Of a stretch of DNA of 64,000 nt, positions 54,101-64,000 are shown piece after piece. The notes beneath the pieces were generated by a model. That model ran no database searches. It had not been told where the DNA came from and saw only the letters and a list, made by a program, of their open reading frames with translations. The stretch spans positions 27,684,170 to 27,748,169 of the forward strand of contig NW_004454177.1 in the NCBI RefSeq assembly GCF_000283155.1. Direction: 5' to 3'. Origin of the DNA: Ceratotherium simum simum (taxonomy: Eukaryota; Chordata; Mammalia; Perissodactyla; Rhinocerotidae). Position numbers and translations under genes: made by a program. Position 1 is the first letter of the stretch; each line of letters opens with the position of its first letter.

Positions 54101-57100
54101 GGTTCTATGGTTAGGAGGTCTTGCCTCTGAACTAATTTCTAATGAGACGGAGGTTGGATGTAGAGTGAAGAGTGAAGAGATCATCATTAGTAAAATAAAA
54201 AAAGAAATAAATCACACTGCTTGCTAGAGAGTATCATTTGGGGTGAGGTAGTTCCATCATGAACCAAATCAAAGACGATACATTACTGGAAGTTTGGGGG
54301 AACTTTGTCAACCTCCGACACAGATCCCTGGGCCTCTCACAGCTGCAGCTCAATAGGTGCTCCTTCAGGAATGACAACCAACAATGGAGTCAACAGAAAA
54401 GCTGGTGAACATACTCAAAAGCCCATGATCAGGTCAAGAAACAGAACCAGTCACATCACCTTCCTCTCAACCTCTCACTGCAGCACGGGAAACAGAACCC
54501 ACCCAAGGGAACACACTCGATGACTTCTTACCATTGTCGTCGCCAGAATCCGACTGGAAGGAGCTCAAGGACTGAACTTCAGAATTGCTGCCTTTATTAC
54601 TGCCTGCAAAGCAGGTCACTTCTCCCGGGTCATCAACCCCTTTGTCTTGGTGGGAAGCCAGAGAGAAAGCAGAAATGACTCTGGTTATCTTGTGCATATA
54701 TCTAGCGCCGTTCCCCCCCACCAGCGTTCACTTCTGGGGGCTCTTTCATTTGCTTAGAGAAAATAATTTAGCTTCACAATAGAAAATTGATCGTGCCATT
54801 GGGGGCAAAGGTCTGTCAATCAAGAGATTTACATTATGGATTCAAAACCCTTAACCCATGGTAAATGAGCTTCCAAATAGCTGACAGCTGAAAGTAGCTG
54901 TTCTCTCCTCAAAGTGAAGTGACTAAGTGAAGAGTGGAACGAGGATGAAGTGGCTGGGTTGCTCTTTGCCATTCAGAGTTAATTTAAATCATTTACATGA
55001 ACCAATGTGGTGTCAACACCAGGTTAAATGAGATTACTTTTAAAATAGGGGTATAAATATTTTATAGGCAAGAATGCCATTGCATTTACCCGAACTTCCA
55101 TCTCTGGGGAACAAGTGGAGTTCTCAGTTTTGCCTTCTAGAGGGCAGCGTCACATCATTTTTGAGAATGACAGTGTTCTGCACTGTCTGGTAGGAGGGCA
55201 GTCAGTGGCATGGAGGTGGTCTTTTCCGCCCACTTCCTCCCTCTTTGCTGTAGAAAGAGCCTGAACGACACACACATGCACACACGCGCACGCACACATG
55301 TGCTACTTCATTAATTGATGGACTAAAGGAGGCAATAAAAACAACCCATATCTTGAAGTTGTCAAGAGAAAAATGAATTAGTCACCTAGAGATTGTCTCG
55401 CCAGCTAACTCTGCCTTGCTTAACAAAGAAGGAAATGTATTCAATAAAAACCCAGCAATACTTGGGAGGGAAATGTGAGTTTTGGCCTGAGGTGGATTCT
55501 GGAAATAAAGCTGTCACATTACCAAATGGGTGGAGGGAAACGAGCACGAGGAAAAGCTTCAAATCATCACGCAATGTGATGGTACAAGGAGACGGTGACT
55601 TGTGATTAAGGGAACAGTTGTTCCTCTTCTCAGCCACAGAAATCACTGTTTCCTCCACAAAGGGTGATGTCAGCAGCAGGCACTGTGGCTCTGCACCTGC
55701 TGTCAGATGCTGAAGCCACAGCAAAATGATGAGTTGGATAAACAACTGATAAAAGTGGAGAAATTCACCTCCTAACAGCCACATCACAGAAAGTATGAAG
55801 AGGTGCCTCAGAAAAGCATAAGGTGGGCACCAGGCTTAGCCCTGAACACAAGGAAGGAAATGACAAATGATTCCCCCTGCTCCCCTCCACCGATGAATAC
55901 AGTGCTGTGCACAAAGCTCCTTTCTCCACTCCTCCATTTATTCAAATCCCCCTTTTTTTCATTGCTAAATAAAAAGGGCCTTTCTACTAGCTAGAGGATT
56001 GGCAAGGCTATAGTAAAGTCTAACTCGACAGATAATTTGAGAGGAAATATATTTATATGATTAAAATCCAAGGGCAACCACTTAAAATATAAGTGTGTCT
56101 ACAGAAAGATAGAATCAGCAGATAGCGTGACTGGGGCGGCTCTACAATAGAATAGAGGCCCTCCTCTATCATCAAGAGATCCTCTCCCTCTCAAGTCCCC
56201 CTCCCTCCTCCCTGCTAAAGCTCCCAAGAGCAGTCTTGCTAAGAGCACAAGCTTTGGACTCTGATGCTCCAGGTTCGAATCCTCACCCCTCCTTTTACTA
56301 GTTACTTGATCTTAGGCAAGTTATTTCACCTGTTCAGTCCTCCCGTTGGCCCCCACATGGGGCAGCTGTGGGAATTTAAGGAGATCACCCAGCACACAGC
56401 AGTGGTGGCTTTTTATGTTCATCTGCTGCCTCTGTTTTCTCGCCAAATCTCTTCGTCCTTAACCCTTGCATTCTGGATTCTGTCTTGATGACTCACTGAA
56501 ACACTCCTGAGATCACTAAGAATCTTCTAGGTGTCAAGTGCAGTATTTTTTTTTAGCCTGTGTCCTTGATGGTTTTACAGTAGTGCTCAATCCTGCTGAC
56601 CTTACTGATGGTCTTGGCTTCTGCACAGCTGCTGTTTCCTCTTTCCCGCTCTCTCTTTGTTGGCACGTGTGTGTCTCCCTTTCTGCCCCTCCCCTCTCCC
56701 CTGTAGAATCTCTGGTTCTTTTAAAGGCCCTGTTTGACCATCCTCTCTCTGCTGCTTCTCTCTTGGTGAGCTCACCCTCCTAGAGATTCATCCATCCTGC
56801 ACACAGATTACATCCAAACTTGCACCTTTCACCTCTAGCTTCACCTTCCTCCTGAACAGAGCCAGACACCCCTCAGGCAACCCCTCATGTGTCCTCTCCA
56901 CTGATCAAGCTGCTTCCTGCTTCTGGAAGGCCCTTTCCAATAGTTTCCGACCAAAATCTTACTCACGCTTAAAGACACCCGTAGAAATGCCCCCTTGCTC
57001 CACGAAGGCACCCTTTATCTCCTTGGCTGCACATGCTCTCTAGCTCCATCTGAAACCTACTTCCCACTCCCCCCCCCCAACATATATCATAGTACTAGAA

Positions 57101-59856
57101 CCCCAGCCTTTGGAAAGTCCTGCTACCCAGGGCATCTCCGCTCCTGCTCAAATATAAAGCCAATGAGGCACCACTACTTCCTACTCACTTTCAGTTCCCG
57201 CATCCCAGCCATTCTTCCGGATGGAATCGCAGTCAGAGCGGCAAGGGGACACGGCGGGGAGGTTGGGGGCCACGCTGCACACGACCACGCCCCGCCTGGC
57301 TGTCAGGATGCGCGGGGACTCAGGGTGAAACGTGGTCATCTCCTGGTGCTCGCCCCCCAGCCCGTCCACGATCTTGTCCAGGTTGCTCCTGGAGTCGCTC
57401 TGGAAGCACGGGGTGTAGGCCATGGGGCGCACGGGCACCTGCGGGGGCCCCACCTCCTGGTAGACGTTGCGGCCGTCCCCGCCGCCGCGCAGGTTCCGGA
57501 ACGGGATGCCGTTGCTCTTGTTGAGCAGCGCGGCCGTGGCGGGGTCCTGCACCAGCGTGATGTTGTTGCGGGAGTAGTTCTTGCGGAAGACCTTCTTGCG
57601 GAAGACGATGAAGAGGACGATCAAGACGAAGATGACGAAGAGGACCACGGCGATGCCGATGAGCTCCTCCTTCCCCACGTAGGAGTGGCCGGCCTGGATG
57701 TTGGGCACCACCACGGGGCGCAGCCCGCAGTACTGGCCCACGTAGCCCGGGGTGCAGTTACAGAGGAAGGAGCCAAACACGTTGACACAGGAGCCCCCGT
57801 TCTCACACTCCTCCCGCTCACACTCGTTGATGTCCTCCTCACACCTTGAGGACAAAACACACAAAAGGCCCCTGTCAAACATCAGGACCCTGGGACGCAG
57901 GCTGGTACGCTGGAGCTCCATTTAAAACTGACGTCTTAAAAGAAAATAAAACCCCCACAGGGTACATGAAGCATGACAAAAATAGTGTGACGGCGTGTGC
58001 GCGCGTGGGAGGTGAGTGGGCACTGCGGGGAGGCGGCATGAGTCAGAGTCAGGCATTAAGGTCTTTCTCCCACGCAATCCCTCCCAGATATTCTGACCCT
58101 ACCCGGGTAGGGGGAGGGAAAAGCTGTCGTGGGACAGAAGAGAGGAAGCAGAGACAGAAAGAGCAACAGATGCTGTTGAAGAGATACTTATCTCCAAATC
58201 CTCGGGGCCAGATGCATTGCAGAATTTAAAATTTTGCAATTTTAGAAATTACATACAGTGCATATCTTTCATATTATGTAAAATATGCACCCCACCGCAG
58301 GAAGAGGGGTGCTGGCGCTGGCCCCCTAATCAAATACACCAGCATTTCTACAGTAAAACATATGGACGTTCATGCTAAATGAGAGAAGTCAAGACCAGAA
58401 ATAGCCTCAGTGTGGTTTTGGCTGGTTTTGCCACCAAATTAGTTTGCCACTAATTTATCTTCAATCCTTTTAGTTCTCAGGGCTTTTGGGATTGTGGAAT
58501 TGCAAATAAAGAGCTGTGAACTTACACCCTATCTAGAGTTTCCCGAGAGGAGAATTTCTTTGGTTCTGACATTTTCCTTTAATGGTTACAGTAATTTTTG
58601 GGCTCTCTGGGAAGCCGGGGTACAAGGCTTATTTGGGTGGGTGGAGGGTTACTTGTTCACATATCTCCCAGATTCTATGCTTACGTTAAAGGCTAATACA
58701 GATTATAGGAAAAAAGGACTAAAGCATTCTAATGAAAAATAATTAAATCAATTTTATTCTCTTTAAAGCAATCCATGACTTGCTCTGACTATAATTATAG
58801 AGCAAACATTTAAGTCTTATTCTTTCTTAGTTTAACATTATTTGAGAACATAGACCTTTTTCCCTTCACTTTTCTCTACTTCAGCAATTGTTCTGTTATG
58901 TTCATTTAAAAGGCCCGATCACCTCTACCTTTGATAATCCACCTTTTAAAATGTAGTCAAACGTCCCTAATTTGAGCAGATTGAGGCCAGGTCAGTCGGA
59001 AATTAGTCAGAATCACAGAGTATTTAAAAATAAATGCAGCTTTATTACTTTAAATTACATCCAACGATTCAAAGTCGGCTAAGTATTTCCTGGTAAAGTC
59101 CTCGGGAGATTTGCTTTAATGAATATATAAGACTGATCTGTAATTAGAATATCATTCACTTTGAGATTACATATATATACTTCTAAAACGATCAAGGATG
59201 GTTGAAAGGGGGCATTTTACTAAGAATTTAAAACATTCCCTTTCCATTTGGCTAACACTTTAATTTCCCTCATTTCTTGGGTGAAAAGGGGTTTGCAAAG
59301 GAAAGTTTTAGTTTTTCAGAATGATCATAAAACACTAGGCAGTAGAGTCCAGTTAATGAGTTCTGAGGAAATGGATAATATGTCTGCCTCAGAATTATAC
59401 TGGAAATATTAGGGGTCATAGAGGACTTTCTTTAAAAGAATTGTTTTCTTGATTACAGAACACATGGTAATTATATAAAAATTTGAAAGTATCGAGAAGT
59501 ATAAAGTAAAAATATAGATTACCCATAACCCTACTCCCCAGAGATAATCCCTGATAACATTTTAGTCACTTGTAAGCACTCTTCATGTAACGATATTAAC
59601 CCTTTGCCTGTCCCATTAGTGGTAAATATTTTACCCCAGTTGGTTGTTTTCTTAGCACCAAGAAAGCAGCATAGAGAAAGACTGTTGCACAGTCTCACTT
59701 ACGTGACTCCAGTGAGCCCAGCTTTGCAATTGCAGATGAAAGTATTTCCTATGGGGTCGCAGGAGCCTCCATTCCGGCAGGGGTTTGGGAAGCAGGCTGT
59801 GATCTCGGATTCACAGTTTCTCCCAGTGAACTGTGAGAGACAGGTACACTGATAGC
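50519..59856 (-). CDS. FAT3: FAT3, 3' part: EGF domains, transmembrane segment and cytoplasmic tail (partial; 5' exons outside window)
   Basis: FAT3 is a giant atypical cadherin at the surface of neurons, with roles in planar polarity and dendrite or process orientation. Constitutive exons seen, in transcription order: 59856-59703, 57844-57189, 54645-54532 and 51141-50519. All have GT-AG junctions, and codons are restored across each one. Optional exons lie at 52446-52387 and 51809-51774, and a 57-nt upstream extension of the last exon begins at 51198. The encoded order is EGF-like repeats, one membrane helix, and a long tail with proline-rich stretches, ending in TQV, a class I PDZ ligand. 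I chose FAT3 over FAT1 because the tail ([22 protein letters not shown] end) differs from the FAT1 tail I remember (HTEV end). The cadherin and laminin-G exons lie beyond the right edge. Confidence 0.92.
51774..51809 (-). CDS. FAT3: FAT3 36-nt microexon (tail insert of 12 residues)
   Basis: Acceptor 'tttgtatttaaacag' before 51809, donor CGAG|GTGACT after 51774. It is 36 nt, phase 1 to phase 1, and encodes [12 protein letters not shown]. It keeps the frame whether or not the 60-nt exon is included. Its size and the weak donor are typical of neuronal microexons. A tyrosine (QNY) is a possible regulated residue. Confidence 0.82.
52387..52446 (-). CDS. FAT3: FAT3 60-nt cassette exon (tail insert of 20 residues)
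   Basis: Acceptor 'ctggccacaag' before 52446 and donor GAAG|GTATTT after 52387. It is 60 nt, phase 1 to phase 1. Joined to the upstream exon it opens with Ala and encodes [20 protein letters not shown], a hydrophobic, helix-prone segment. It matches an optional insert that I recall from the tails of the FAT1/FAT3 group. The weak splice sites fit regulated inclusion. Confidence 0.82.
54532..54645 (-). CDS. FAT3: FAT3 exon: cytoplasmic tail, serine-rich segment
   Basis: A 114-nt exon, phase 1 at both ends: acceptor 'tcccaccaag' before 54645, donor AATG|GTAAGA after 54532. It encodes [16 protein letters not shown] through [17 protein letters not shown] fits the WAVE-complex receptor pattern (hydrophobic-x-S/T-F-x-x). 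The first G of the next codon is supplied here, so every optional exon downstream changes the residue after the final Asn. Confidence 0.92.
57189..57844 (-). CDS. FAT3: FAT3 exon: calcium-binding EGF, transmembrane helix, juxtamembrane tail
   Basis: A 656-nt exon with acceptor 'ttttgtcctcaag' before 57844 and donor GAAA|GTGAGT after 57189. It encodes DINEC...C, a calcium-binding EGF repeat, then a short linker. A hydrophobic helix follows ([20 protein letters not shown]), then a basic stop-transfer segment ([11 protein letters not shown]) and about 130 tail residues. The exon is strikingly rich in GC and CpG, unlike the introns around it, which is why it carries a long open frame on the opposite strand. 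Confidence 0.93.
59703..59856 (-). CDS. FAT3: FAT3 exon: end of one EGF-like repeat and most of the next
   Basis: A 154-nt exon with acceptor 'tgtttccccag' before 59856 and donor AC|GTAAGT after 59703. It encodes the C-terminal cysteines of one EGF repeat ([14 protein letters not shown]) and then an EGF repeat starting [15 protein letters not shown]. The last cysteine of that repeat comes from the next exon (AC|G TGT). Confidence 0.9.
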
Positions 59857-60981
59857 CTGGGGAAACAGAGGACATCATGAGCCATGGATGCCGCTGGTAA
59901 TGCTCAGCATGCACAGACTCGGCCATAACTCATCCTCCTAATTCCTTCTGCACCAAATCTTAGGCAGGGCCCAAATTCCAAAGACGATTAGCAAATTGGT
60001 TATTTTGAACTTGGAACACATGCTGCCACAAAAATGCCAAGTAGCCATTTGGCTCTCCCACTAGTCCACAAAAATTCACCTAATTAACCACACACATGAA
60101 TGCTAGTGAGAACGGTAAGAGACACCTAAGGAACAGATTCCAAGAACAGAGACCAGGGTTGGGAGGAAGATGTTTCCCCACCACACTACTGCTGTAAAAG
60201 GCAGGATGTTTCCAGAGAGGAGTTGAGCATAGGTACCACTCTTATTTTGTTAGAACACATTCTACAGTAGCTTCCTGAGAAGGGGGTTATAAGAGGGAAA
60301 TGTGAGACTTTGCATAGCTGAGCATGTCTTTACTCCACCCTGATATTTCTTTGATATGTTGTGTGTGGAATTTTAAGCAATTCCCTTCATGTTACTTTTG
60401 AGAAATCCAAAGTTGTTTTGGTTCCTGAAGTTTGTATGTGACCTGGTTTCTTTTCCTTTCTAATAGCTTGGAGGATCTTCTCTTACCTCCAATCTTCTGA
60501 GATTTCACAATGATGTACTTCAGTGTGGGTTTATTTCAACCAATACTGGGTATTCAGTGGGCCCTTGCAATCTGGAAATTTTTGTCCTTCAACTTGGGAA
60601 AATGTCTAATTATTTCATTGCTGATTTCCTTTCATTTCTTTTCTCTGTTCTGTCTTCATGGAACTTTTATGGTTGGAGCTCAGATCTTTTAGATCTTCCT
60701 TTAATTATCTTTCTCTCTTATATTACATCTCTGTGGGTTTTTGCTTTACTTTCTGAGAGGGTTTCTCATCTTTTGAAACTTTTATTAAGATGCTGTCATT
60801 TTCCAAGGGCTCTTTTATTTGTTCGCTGAGGTTTTTTTCCCAAACACATAGCATCCTGCTCCTATTTTGCGGTTACAATATTTTCTCTTATCTCTTAGAG
60901 GATATAAATAATATCTTTATGTAGTTTTCTCCCTGCAGAGTTTCCTCAAGGTTGCTTTTCTCTGTTTCTGTTTTTGGTCTC

Positions 60982-61425
60982 TATGATGGTAAATTTTATG
61001 TGTCAAATCGACTAGGCCCCGTTGTTGGTCAAACACCAGTCTGGATGTTGCTGTGAGGTTATTTGTGGATGTGATTAACATTTACTATCAGATGACTTTA
61101 AGTAAGGCAGATTACCCTTCGTTATGTGGGTGGATCTTATCCATTCAGTTGAAGGTCTTAAGAAGAAGGAATTCTGCCTCAAGACTACAACATAGAAATC
61201 TAGCCTGAGTTTCCAGCTTGGAGGATTTCAAATTCAAGACTGCAAAATGAACTCTTACATGAACTTTCAGCCTGCTGGCCTGCCCTGCAGATTTCAGACT
61301 TGCCAGTCCCCACCATCCTGTGAGCCAATTTCTTAAAATTGGTCAATCAATTTATCCATCCATCCATCCATCCATCCATCCATCCTTCCATCCTATTGTT
61401 TTGTTTCTCTGGAGAACCTTAATAC
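60982..61425 (+). mobile_element. ERVL-type LTR (MLT2-like), older copy
   Basis: Opens 'tatgatggtaaattttatgt' and ends 'ctctggagaaccttaataca', the same pattern as the 34527 copy. Contains the tetranucleotide array listed next. Flanking duplication unclear. Confidence 0.6.
61353..61393. repeat. (ATCC)n microsatellite
   Basis: About ten ATCC units with one TTCC variant, near the 3' end of the LTR relic. Confidence 0.9.
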
Positions 61426-62933
61426 ATTTTCTGTCTTCCAAATTAGAGGATTTCCTTCCTTGTCTGGTAATCCTGGTTTATCAGTTCATATTGAAGAGTG
61501 GGGTGATGGAAAATTAGAAATCTGATGGGAAGCTCTAAGCACATGAGTGGGGCTTGTCAACTATGATACTGTGTCAGTACCTTTAGGTTGGTCAATTTCT
61601 CGAGTAATGACCCTTACCACTTGCCCACAGGGATGGCGAAGGCCTGGTTTCTAACATTTAGGGGATTGGGTGGTGATAGAGGAAGGGTGGTTGTGGGTCT
61701 CAGCATTCAACGAGCACATCATATTTACTTTACTACTTAAATATTGTAAATAACCATCCTCACTCTTATTTGAACTAATCTCTGCTTCCCAAATGGTCCA
61801 CGACTGATGTTGGGATTTTGTGGATTGGTCTCTGTAGGTACAAGATAGTTAATAAATCTATAGGTTAAAATAGTGTATGCTTTCATGGACGTTTTACTGA
61901 ATCCACACTACAGAGAACTCTCATGTATAGGAGGACATTATGATTGTGTGTGGGTCTTCATAAGTTCAGAGAGAGGAAGACTTATTTTCAGGAGGCAGGT
62001 AGTGGAAGGAAAGAGAGAAATCTCTACATTCCCAAGAGTAGGGAACTATGTAGCTCCAGCCTTCCTGGCACCAAGAAACATTGAAAGCCAGGGATTGAGG
62101 CTCACAGAGAGACACAATACTCTTGAATACTCAACACCAATGAGATGCCAGGGAACTAACTTATAAGTAAAGGCCATTCATTGTTGATACAAACTGTGTC
62201 CAAAGACAGCCAGCCTAAAGTCTGTGGGCAGGATGCAGTAGTCTGAGAAATGCTTGCTTCAAATTATGCTGATGTGGGGTTATTTTGTTTCAGTTTGGGA
62301 AATTGCTCATCTAAATGGAATTGTGGATTGCTGAAAGCAGTTGGGACTGGGAAAAATGCTTCTTTGTGTCACCTGGCTAGTCCTTGGCCAGGATGGCACG
62401 CCATTTAGAGGTAGAGTGACTTGCAAGGATGAATTAGGTTCCTTTTTAGACTAAAGGGTGGGGCAGGACAACCACAGTGCTAGACCCTGGAAAGCATGTG
62501 AATGATGACGAGGGAGGGAAGTCAGGAGGCAGGAATCTAAGACAAGGTGGGTCAGCTCAGGGACCACTTCTCCCTCTCCAGCTCCTATTTGGCACGCTTC
62601 TGGCAATTTCTCAAATAAAACTATAGCAGAAGCAGTCGAGGGCAAGGCAAGGGCAAGGAGGGACTATCTGGAAATATGGGACATTTGAATCAGTATCATG
62701 GAAACTGGATTCTAACGAGGGTTCTGGGTTTGATTTCTTTGATTTGATGTCTCTGTACCTTGGAAAATCAGAATTTAAAACAAGGCACCACCTCTAATGC
62801 ACTATTTCACTCCCACACATTTCCTTCTGCATTTTGTCATATTCATTCTCTTTTGTGGGATATCTAGTGCTCCTTGACACAGCAGCCAGCCTGACTGATT
62901 AACCTATTCACTGACTGAGTGCCTAAGCAACAG

Positions 62934-63130
62934 GCAGTGGTGTGCTGGAGCCAGCTCGTACAGGGTCGCGAGAGCTGACTGTTAAACATTCTGGAATTTG
63001 GCAGACCTGTTATGAAACCATTGGTAGCCTGATATCAGCCATGGTGGGAGTATTTACACCACAGGAATCAGTGAACACTACAAATCAGGGCTTTTATTTT
63101 TAGAGAGCTGGTTTACCAGCTCACCCGTGG
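62934..63130 (+). mobile_element. Unnamed interspersed repeat, uninterrupted copy
   Basis: Matches the flanks of the solo LTR at 43813-44273 but without the LTR. Family not recognised. Confidence 0.5.
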
Positions 63131-63339
63131 AGTGGGGACTATGGCAGTCACTGAGGACACAAAGTCAGAAAAACACCATCTGCAAGCACAGATGGGACTA
63201 CAAAACTACCATGATAGTCAGGAGAGGGTGTGATGTGATCATACAGTGGGGACACTGGACCAAGGCTGGAGAAAACATGTGTGACCGAGGAGCTCTATTC
63301 TACAGCTGAGAAAACTTGCTGTCCATTTTGAATATATGA

Positions 63340-63575
63340 TGATGACGACAATAGCTAACACTTATATGCCATTTATTATGTGCTACAAACAATTCTAAGC
63401 ATTTTATATATATTAACTCATTTAATTCTCAAAACAAGCCTAGGACAAAGGTACTACTAATATTAGTCCCATTTTATAGATGAGGAAACTTGGGTACAGA
63501 GAAGCTGATTACTTATTCACAGTCGGATGAAGCCAGTGCGGATCTGAACCCCAGCAGTGTGGTTCCAGAGTCCTG
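63340..63575 (-). mobile_element. MIR SINE relic
   Basis: 'atgtgctacaaacaattcta' to 'cccattttatagatgaggaa' and 'agtgcggatctgaaccccag' form a near-complete MIR. Confidence 0.6.
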
Positions 63576-63821
63576 AACTGTTCAGAATTATCCTGAACTG
63601 TATTTTTAACAACCACATTTTATTACACTCTCTTTCTGGATTTCTCTGTTTATCAAAAAGCAAACTGTCTAGGATCTGCTCTCATGATCTCAAACCCACA
63701 GGGTAAAGGAGCAGAGACTCTTTGGAAAAAATATTGCTTTTAGAACTTTAAATTTGGAGGAGTTTTTATGTTAACATGATGAGAAGAAAAAGCAATTGGA
63801 TTTTTTTTTAAAAAGTGGTCA

Positions 63822-64000
63822 TTTTTTTTTGTTTTTTTTGTTTGTTTTTTGTGAGGAGATCAGCCCTGTGCTAACATCTGCCAATCCTCCTCTTTTTTTG
63901 CTGAAGAAGACTGGCCCTGGGCTAACATCCGTGCCCATCTTCCTCCACTTTATATGGGACGCTGCCACAGCATGGCTTGCCAAGCAGTGCGTCGGTGTGC
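63822..64000 (-). mobile_element. ERE SINE, cut by the window edge
   Basis: A T-rich tail, then 'gtgaggagatcagccctgtg' and the ERE body up to the last base. The tRNA-like head lies outside. Confidence 0.88.

Larger units (their letters stand above)
51199..57188 (-). other. FAT3: FAT3 introns around the tail exons
   Basis: Apart from the tail exons listed, I see only non-coding sequence. It includes a mixed CA/CG dinucleotide tract near 55268-55300, a MIR-like copy near 56240-56440 and probable L2 sequence at 56440-57060. No ERE was found in these introns, in contrast with the intergenic DNA. Confidence 0.55.
59857..64000 (-). other. FAT3: FAT3 intron, upstream of the EGF exon
   Basis: No exon recognised. 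The stretch contains an MLT2-like LTR with a (CATC)n array, an unnamed repeat, a MIR and a partial ERE at the window edge. The next upstream FAT3 exon lies outside the window. Confidence 0.6.

Noticed and set aside
56995..57849. A 284-codon plus-strand ORF, the longest in the window
   Set aside because: It is the reverse complement of the GC-rich FAT3 transmembrane exon and contains low-complexity charged repeats. The minus strand encodes a clear EGF-TM-tail protein with proper splice sites.
50519..59856. FAT1 instead of FAT3
   Set aside because: The tail sequence and C-terminus differ from the FAT1 tail as I recall it. An alignment would settle this.
37539..61393. CRISPR-like or satellite arrays
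   Set aside because: The only tandem arrays are simple di- and tetranucleotide microsatellites; there are no spaced repeats.

Overview
This window is mammalian nuclear DNA, almost certainly from a horse or another perissodactyl. It holds about eighteen copies of a tRNA-derived SINE with the head 'ggggccggcccggtggc' and the tail '...ttagctcagggctgatcttcctcac', which I recognise as the equine repetitive element (ERE) family. Most copies are flanked by target-site duplications. Old L1, L2, MIR, hAT, ERVL-like and class I LTR copies fill most of the remaining non-coding DNA. There are no prokaryotic features.

Two protein-coding genes can be supported. (1) At 24.3-27.65 kb on the plus strand is a complete elongation factor 1-alpha gene with introns. 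It has a TATA-type promoter, a non-coding first exon and seven coding exons of 144, 180, 297, 151, 257, 235 and 122 nt, all with GT-AG introns. It encodes 461 residues and ends at two AATAAA signals. It differs from both EEF1A1 and EEF1A2 as I remember them, so it looks like a third EEF1A paralogue rather than one of the common processed pseudogenes. (2) On the minus strand, from beyond 59.9 kb down to 50.5 kb, is the 3' end of the giant protocadherin gene FAT3: EGF-like exons, the transmembrane exon and the cytoplasmic-tail exons, followed by a long and probable 3' UTR reaching about 45.4 kb. Between the last two constitutive tail exons lie two in-phase cassette exons (60 and 36 nt) and a 57-nt alternative acceptor.

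Layout: 1-24.2 kb is intergenic DNA rich in repeats, including three solo LTRs of one family or its relatives with clear 4-bp target duplications. 24.25-27.65 kb is the EEF1A paralogue. 27.7-45.0 kb is intergenic DNA dense in EREs, including nested and tandem insertions and another solo LTR. 45.0-45.4 kb holds an unrecognised 124-codon plus-strand ORF. 45.4-50.5 kb is the probable FAT3 3' UTR. 50.5-59.9 kb holds FAT3 exons and introns. 59.9-64 kb is FAT3 intron. The two genes converge tail to tail and show no sign of working together. FAT3 is a planar-polarity and neuronal adhesion receptor, and EEF1A delivers aminoacyl-tRNA to the ribosome.

The items most worth following up are the third EEF1A, which lacks the lysine at the position of the EEF1A Lys165 methylation site, and the alternatively spliced module in the FAT3 tail.
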